From Scortum barcoo (lineage: Eukaryota; Chordata; Actinopteri; Centrarchiformes; Terapontidae), in NCBI GenBank assembly GCA_023238725.1, contig CM041553.1:14071001-14135000 (forward strand): a stretch of 64,000 nucleotides of DNA, read 5' to 3'. Positions 57,978-64,000 of this stretch are shown here, piece after piece. A program made the position numbers and the translations under genes. The number at the start of each line of letters is the position of its first letter. Within the stretch, counting starts at the first letter, position 1. The notes beneath the pieces are model-generated. The model saw only the letters and a list, made by a program, of their open reading frames with translations. It made no database searches and was not told where the DNA came from.

Positions 57978-60900
57978 CTGCGGGCGGGGAAAAAGAAGAG
58001 TTTGAATGGAAGACAGAGCAGCGTGAAAATGTTCCTGTTCTCCTGCAGACATTTTATGTTTATTATTTTCCTCTCATTCATACGCGAGGTGCTGCCTGAA
58101 CATCAGGAACAATTTGGGCCCAGAGTGCCTGATTTATTGGCTCTTTGAGTTTAAAGCATGATCCGATGAGCTAGCTTAGCTTAGCATAAACACTGGAAAC
58201 AGAGGGAAGCTGCTAGCCTGGCTCTGTCCAAAAGTGTCCACCTACCTACCAGCATGTCTAAGGCTCGCTCACATTAACACCTTACATATCTTGTTTGTTT
58301 AATCTGTACAAAAAAACAAAAAACAAAGTAACTTCCTGGAGTCATCGTCATCACTGTGAGGTTGCCGGGCAACAGGTGGAGACTCCTGGAGGTCACTGCT
58401 CCCGATCAAACAATAGCCTGGCATATAATCTCCCGTAAAGCCACAATTTGTGTTTTCAAACCGATTAAAACAAACGAGGTAATACACGTTAATTTGTGAG
58501 CTGCTGAGGTGCTGGACAGGGAGGAGGGGAAAAGTCTGAAAATGAGACAAACAACCACTTTGAGAGGCACAAGATGGATCTGATGTCTGCTCAAATACCC
58601 TAAATTTCCTCTGAGAGCTCTCATGAGATAATATCGAACAGAAGTAGCATTAAGAAGAATTACTAAATAATAATAATGACGGGTAATGTAAGTTCAGCAC
58701 CAACAGATACAACCTGAATTGTTGTAGAGAGAAACAAACATATCTGGTGCAAAGTCAACTAAATGATTATATCTTCTTTAAAAATAAACAAGCAAACATT
58801 AAATTATCTAAAAGAATGCATTATCGCAAAGCTGAAGACAAAAAAAAGCAGAATTGTTGGCGACACTGGTTGGCGATGATGTGAAGTCTGATCAAGATAT
58901 TAAACTGAAGAGTTTGGGTCCCAGGCCAAATAATTAAACTTTGTACGTACAAACAGACCTCATATAAACAGTTTTATTCCTCTCTGGGATTTCTCTTCCT
59001 TCTCTGAGATTAATAGCTGAAAATTCAAGAACATCAATGTGGGAAAGTCCCTGAATCATCCTTCTTGGTGAATCTGCTTTTCGTTAAATCCATGTCACAG
59101 CGCAGACAGTATATTACAGTACAATCTCACGCCGGAGCAACCTGCACATTATTACAGTGTTGATAAGATGGGAGCGTGAGAATTAAGCTGTCATGCAGAT
59201 TGAGCAGTGGGGCTTCATTAAATGCTTACATAAGAACTGTTTCTTCTTTTCCAGAGGGAACTCGTGGAAAACCTCCCAGAACAATCTGACGGTGGGATGA
59301 GTGGCTGTGTATTCCCCTTTGTAGACGGCGTTCTGCAAAGAGAAGAGACGCGGCAATGAAAAGATCTTCCTCTCTGGCAGGCAGCATTTACACGACACTA
59401 ATCAGTAAAACCAATTTCTTAGAGACGCATGTACATCTTAGTGCTGCGAGAAAAACATTCACACATTTCTCATTTTGGCTCTGATTTCTGTGGCGTCTTA
59501 CATAATGTTTGTTTCTCCCCACCGATGTTATGTTGTAATCTGCACAAGAGGGACCTCTGAACACAAGCTGATATCACCAGAAAAATATATGAAACCAAGC
59601 CAAGACATCCCATCTCTGCTCCCAAGCTACAAAATAAACAAACTGTCAGTATCATATGAATATTTAAACTGTGTCTTTAGACAGTTAATTTGGTTGAATG
59701 TGTCATTTCAGATGAAAACGAACCTTTTCGTCCGATTCTGGCTCTATTATAGTTTTCTTTCTCTCTTGATCAAAGAGCACCCTTTCAAATTATTATTATT
59801 GTCTTTAGGGTTTTTATGAAGTTTTGTACAGACATTGAAAGTCCCCAGAGGATTAATCTAACTGTCTTTGGTGATTCAGTTTTTATGTAGCGCCACCAGC
59901 AGGCCAACATCTGACAGTGTCTTTGTTTTTTTACGACCACATACCTGCGAAACTTAAGACATTCCCATCAACCTCAGCTGCTCTTTGTGTTCAGTGTTAA
60001 TTGTTAAATGCTAGTATGCTAACATGCATAACTACGATATGTTAGAGACATGCTAAATATTACACCTGCTGAAGTTAGCATGTATCTAAATTCAGATTCA
60101 GATTCAGATCCTTTATTAGTCCCACAGCGGGGAAATTTACGGCGCAACAGCAGCGAAAACACACAGTGGAAAATAGACAGTAAGAAATGTAAGACAGAAT
60201 AAATAAAAATAATAATAAAATATTTTAAAAAATAAATAAATTAAATAAAATAGAATAATCCAAAGATAAATAAAGAATGAGTACGCCTCAGTACAACCGC
60301 ACAGAGCTGCTCCTTATTTTCAGTGAGGCTCCTTTTCCCTTTAAAAAAGACATGCATGTCATTTAAACAGAAACTACAAACAAAGAAGAAAGAAAACCTG
60401 CAGCCGCTGAGCAAATCCTCCAAGTGAAAGTGTGTGAAAGTTAGCATGATATGATTCATATGTTACTGTCCCCCACCGTGTTAGTGTAACGTACTTCCTT
60501 TTATGTTCAATTTTACCGCAAGCGCTGTAAGCAACTTGCCAGATGTTGATGATGTTAAAGCCAAATTTCCTACTCTGTCCAATGAAACGTGATCATCAAC
60601 ACGTCTGCAGCCATCAATCTGCAAACACTTGCGTCACTGAGGATTTGAGGATTTCTACTTCCAATCCAATCCGATCCAGCTATGAGATTTACACGTGCTC
60701 ACAATCGCACATCAGAGAGACACAGATCCGACCGCCAACGGGGGCAGTAAATGTGGCCAAACAGTTTGCAGCAAGACACGTCGTTGCAGACTTTAAAAGC
60801 ACCTTCTCCATCTCCTCCCAGTTGTAGTTGTTGTTGCCGACCACCATGGCCATCAGCTCGGAGGGCTGGAACAGCGACAGGATCTCCCCCCCGCACACCT

Positions 60901-61629
60901 TCAGGAAGCCGGAGGAGAAGGCCGAATACTGCTCGCTCACTGAATCTGAAAACACGTAGCGCAGATAGGCGTCCACAAACTCCTTCCTGAAACACACACA
61001 CACACACACAATTTGTAGCACACAGCAGCTGCTTCCTCACAAATCAGTTTATAAGGAAAGAATTTATTCAGACGTCAAGGTGCGACTGTAAACACTCGCT
61101 TCCTCCTCCATTGTACTTGTGTGTGTGTGTGTTTAGACTAACTGAATGTTTTTCAGGCTCACAGGAGTTCATCAACAACCTCTTCACCCTCATCTGATCT
61201 GAGTTTGTTTACAGGTAGATTAAATCGATAATCTCTTCAGCTCTGCGGAATCCATCTGCGAATCTGTCGTTACAAATACATGAGGAGCAGCTGAGCAGTG
61301 TTTCAGCCCACTGAGGTTTAATTTCAATTTTAGAGAAGCCAGACTACATAAAAATACACAAAATAATGAATAAAACATCTGAAATATTTCTATTAGATAT
61401 GATGTTGCAGCCATGAAAGCATTCATCAGCCCGAGTCACTACATAAAATCATCATACAGCATCAATGAGAAAAGCCAGGACCAAATATTTATCACTAAAC
61501 AGGACTGCACCCTCGTCTACAATCTGTTTTATATCCACTATAACTCTATATCTACTTTCTATAGGTTTGTATTTGACAAACTTAATGGGAAATTTTGTAA
61601 AATATGTTTTGAAAAATTATCCCTTTTTC

Positions 61630-61663
<34 letters not shown>

Positions 61664-61685
61664 GTAGTAGTAGTAGTATCTTAAC

Positions 61686-61716
<31 letters not shown>

Positions 61717-62793
61717 GAGTTAACTTCTTAACTTAACTATCACTTTCTGAAAAACAAAGTCCAGCATGAACCAGGAGCAGTTGATTCATTTGAACGTCCA
61801 CACAATCACAGATTTCTGAACAGTCCCAGTCTTTCACCACTCACACTAAACAAACCTGTCCTGGACCGACAGCCTTTTGTTTACACACAGAAATGATGAC
61901 TTGCTGTTTTACACGTCGCCACAGCATCTGCTAAAACAGGAAACAGGAAAATCTCGAAAAATAAGGAAGCGAGATGCTCCGAAAATATTGTTTGGCAGCA
62001 GCAGGCCAACACGTTAACACAGCCCACCCCGCAACTCTCTGTGGACTCCTCCACATAACTCTGAAATCAATGCCACAAGCACAAGGACCAGCTTAAGAAA
62101 CAGGGCGGCGGCTGTGGAGAAACACAATGCTGAATAGTGCTGAAAATGCCAAAACCAGACTTTCGTTTTCTCTGTTTTCAACACAGAACGTGACCTTCAG
62201 TGGGAACAAAGGCTGCCAGCTGTGTGAGCACATTATAATCTCAGTGCTGGAAAAAAAATAGATGAAAAAAAACCCATCATCATTCGGGAACAACAGAGTA
62301 TTAAAATAGTCATAAACAGGGCGATTTCATCAGTGGGAGAAGAGCTGATGAATTGATTCTTTAAAGCATGTAATCTGCTGAAAGTGACGCCTAAAACCGT
62401 GAACAAAAAACGTACATTTGATCTGCCTCACCTGTTGTGTTTGTCCACGCTGATGTTTTCTCCTCCAGGAATGAGCTCCTTGACTTCTGTCATCCCGTAG
62501 TTCTCCCTGGTGATCTGAAACATGACGTGAACGTGACAAATGCTCTTAGAATTGAGGTGGGTTTTTTTTTCAGGAGTAAAGTGAAAACATCGTAAAGGGT
62601 TTGTTTATAATTCAAATCAGGGGGCATTAGATGGTCTTTTCACTGGATTCTCTGGCAATAAGAAAAATCTAACCTTGTCCTCAAAGTCTGCAGAAATGAG
62701 AGTGATGGGTGAAAAGTTACACTTACAGCAAAGTTGAGAAGAAACGTCTCCTCCACATCACCTCCCTCGTAGTCTAAAAGTTGCTGCAGACTC
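57769..62793 (-). CDS. herc3: herc3, HECT E3 ubiquitin ligase, last five coding exons (partial gene)
   Basis: Minus-strand exons 62727-62793, 62432-62514, 60803-60986, 59230-59332 and 57769-57977 join in consistent phases to 214 C-terminal residues: part of the HECT N-lobe and the whole C-lobe. Readable blocks in order: LQQLLDYEGGDVEETFLLNF, ITRENYGMTEVKELI, KEFVDAYLRYVF, KVCGGEILSLFQPSELMAMV, TVRLFWEVFHEFPLEKKKQF, LFLTGSDRIPIHGMESLRIV, LPVAHTCYNLLDMP, EQYEGFSLV-stop. The cysteine of HTCYN, codon 57868-57870, forms the ubiquitin thioester. HERC3 and HERC4 are close paralogues, both ending near EGFSL; HERC3 is chosen because it adjoins FAM13A tail to tail in human. The N-terminal RCC1-like propeller lies right of the window. 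HERC3 is a cytosolic ubiquitin ligase of about 1050 residues. Confidence 0.88.
57978..59229 (-). other. herc3 last intron
   Basis: Contains the plus-oriented dispersed repeat at 58155-58315; nothing else recognised. Confidence 0.5.
58155..58315 (+). repeat. Dispersed 'cagccagttagcttagc' repeat, best-preserved copy
   Basis: Reads gagctagcttagcttagcat aaacactggaaacaga, ctagcctggctctgtccaaa, acctaccagcatgtctaagg ctcgctcac and cttgtttgtttaatctgtac. It is non-coding and repeated at 56083 (plus) and 56670 (minus). Confidence 0.8.
59230..59332 (-). CDS. herc3: herc3 penultimate exon
   Basis: Acceptor ctctttgcag and donor gtaagc on the minus strand, phase 0 to 1. It encodes NAVYKGEYTATHPTVRLFWE then VFHEFPLEKKKQFL, with T of the next Leu codon. 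This is the hinge between the HECT lobes. Confidence 0.94.
59333..60802 (-). other. herc3 intron with LINE tail
   Basis: Contains the 3' tail of a retroelement at 60089-60240 followed by AAT-rich sequence; no exon. Confidence 0.5.
60089..60240 (-). mobile_element. LINE 3'-end fragment
   Basis: On the minus strand it reads gctgttgcgccgtaaatttc cccgctgtgggactaataaa ggatctgaatctgaatctga att. The 'ccc.gtgggactaataaagga' end with short tandem repeats is characteristic of fish non-LTR element tails. Only the tail is present. Confidence 0.65.
60803..60986 (-). CDS. herc3: herc3 third exon from the end
   Basis: Acceptor tgtgtttcag, donor gtgctt (weak), phase 2 to 0 on the minus strand. It encodes KEFVDAYLRYVFSDSVSEQY, SAFSSGFLKVCGGEILSLFQ and ELMAMVVGNNNYNWEEMEK, a typical HERC HECT N-lobe segment. 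Confidence 0.93.
61631..61716. repeat. (ATT)n-(AGT)n-(AAT)n compound microsatellite
   Basis: About 11 ATT units, five AGT units, a short unique spacer and about 11 AAT units. The ATT and AAT arms are complementary and can fold back. Confidence 0.95.
62432..62514 (-). CDS. herc3: herc3 fourth exon from the end
   Basis: Acceptor catgtttcag, donor gtgagg, phase 0 to 2. It encodes ITRENYGMTEVKELIPGGEN then ISVDKHN and AG of the next Arg codon; compare the ITVENYGATEVKEL family text. The overlapping minus-strand frame at 62330-62539 is a different, non-coding frame. Confidence 0.92.
62727..62793 (-). CDS. herc3: herc3 fifth exon from the end
   Basis: Acceptor tctcctgcag, donor gtaagt, phase 2 to 0, 67 nt. 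It encodes SLQQLLDYEGGDVEETFLLN then FA, directly before ITRENYG, as in HERC3/HERC4 (SLQ.LLDY..DVEETF.LNFAIT). Confidence 0.92.
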
Positions 62794-64000
62794 CTGCAGG
62801 AGAAGAAGACAAAGTCACAACACTAATAACATGTGATTACGACAGGCTAATAATCTTATCAGTGTGGAATTAAAAACTAAAGAAAGGTGAAGGCCACCAT
62901 CATTAAACGTTTTTCCTTGTAGGTAAGAAGCTAATTATTACATCTCCTCCCACAGGCATGTCATCGTCACACATACTTTGTCCATCGCTGTGATGATATC
63001 TTTATTTCAAAAATATCTGAAGCTTTGCGGGATCACATGCACGATTTTCTTTCTACCTTTTCAGTTTATTGCAATCACCTGTTGTCCCAAATTTAAATCC
63101 GTCCCTGTTTGATTTCTAAAATGAAAACCGGGGATCAGCTGTGCCCTGCGTCCAACAGCTGCATGGATCAAACAGGGACAGGGAACTCGTCTGTTCACGT
63201 TAAAGTGGTGACATATTAGCTAACAATACCAGAGGAAATGATTCAGAGGGAGGGTTGTGTTAGCTTTCCTGCAAAGAACATGCTAGATATTTACCACCAA
63301 AACACAGGAAACATGGAAAGTAGATCAAACACCACTGCTTTACAGTTTGACCTTCTCGGATTTTGTAGTATTTTAAAATGCTGAACAAAAAATACAAATG
63401 GAGAATCAGAGCAGCAATTTAGACAATGTCTTATCTCTTTCTTGTCAGTGTGAGGTAAGGCTGACTTCTAAGACGGTCACAATAAAAGTGTATAAAAACA
63501 TATTAAATGCTTTTTCCTTCACGGTTTGTCTCTGATAGCAACACTACAGGCGGTGCAGGCTCACTTGTAGCTTTCAGAGGACTAATCTCAAAATCAATAG
63601 TCAACTGGGCTCAATTAGGCGCTGAGGAAATGCTTACGCTTCCTGTTCCAAATTCAATGAAGAGGCATTTCCCAGCAGAGGGAAGAAAAAAAAAACACTG
63701 GCTATGTAAAACAAGTGGCCCTGTTGACAAACTGAAATGTGTGTGTTCGAGCAAAACAGGATTTCTGTTTGTTGCTTTTCAAGTATTTAGTTACACTGGT
63801 TGAGCAACAGAATTTCTCATTGAGGTTTTATTGTTTCTCTTTAGAATGAACAAAACTATTCCCACAGCAGGTTCGCACTTTTAGACCACTAGAGTGCATC
63901 GTCAGGACAGTTTGCGAACATCTGTGTGAACCTTAAATGGGAAATACAAAAAAAGCATTTTTACATTTTACATTTACTGTCGTCCTGCACTGACGTGTTA
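62794..64000 (-). other. herc3 intron, running to the window edge
   Basis: No further HERC exon (the expected preceding HECT segment) could be found on the minus strand, so the next exon lies beyond the window. No repeat family named. Confidence 0.5.

Noticed and set aside
9191..61716. Search for CRISPR-like regularly spaced repeats
   Set aside because: All tandem repeats are microsatellites or single duplications typical of vertebrate DNA; no repeat-spacer pattern exists.

Overview
This window is nuclear DNA from a ray-finned fish, most likely a spiny-rayed (percomorph) teleost. The signs are small exons with GT-AG introns, compact introns compared with mammals, many CA/GT and AT microsatellites, and recognisable teleost interspersed repeats (Tc1-like, L2/Rex1-group LINE and MITE-like copies). 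There is no bacterial, phage or organelle content. Most open frames in the introns are noise.

Layout. (1) 172-369 (+): the last coding exon of a chymotrypsin/elastase-type serine protease whose remaining exons lie left of the window. (2) 1525-53221 (+): a complete fam13a orthologue. I could place 24 coding exons with compatible phases, giving a predicted protein of 1057 residues, plus one in-frame 66-nt candidate cassette exon at 46196-46261. The N-terminal third (exons 2-5) is a RhoGAP domain with its arginine finger; the C-terminal half holds the conserved FAM13 segments, with coiled coils, an arginine-serine motif and an LxxIxE motif. (3) 53222-57768: the interval between two convergent genes, with 3' UTRs and repeats. 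(4) 57769-62793 (-): the last five coding exons of a HERC-family HECT ubiquitin ligase, called herc3, including the catalytic cysteine. The rest of this gene lies right of the window.

The FAM13A-HERC3 convergent arrangement is also that of the human 4q22 locus, so this is conserved vertebrate synteny and supports both gene names. The two products are not known to form one pathway. FAM13A is a RhoGAP-domain protein linked in mammals to Wnt/beta-catenin turnover and metabolism; HERC3 is a ubiquitin ligase.

I did not find a new biological system. The points most worth a second look are a probable internal promoter just before exon 14 that would make a RhoGAP-less FAM13A, a duplicated element of about 210 bp upstream of that promoter, the unlisted in-frame 66-nt exon, and a weak splice donor after exon 5 whose read-through would give a nearly RhoGAP-only protein. 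Family assignments were made by reading translations against remembered family sequences; no database search was run.
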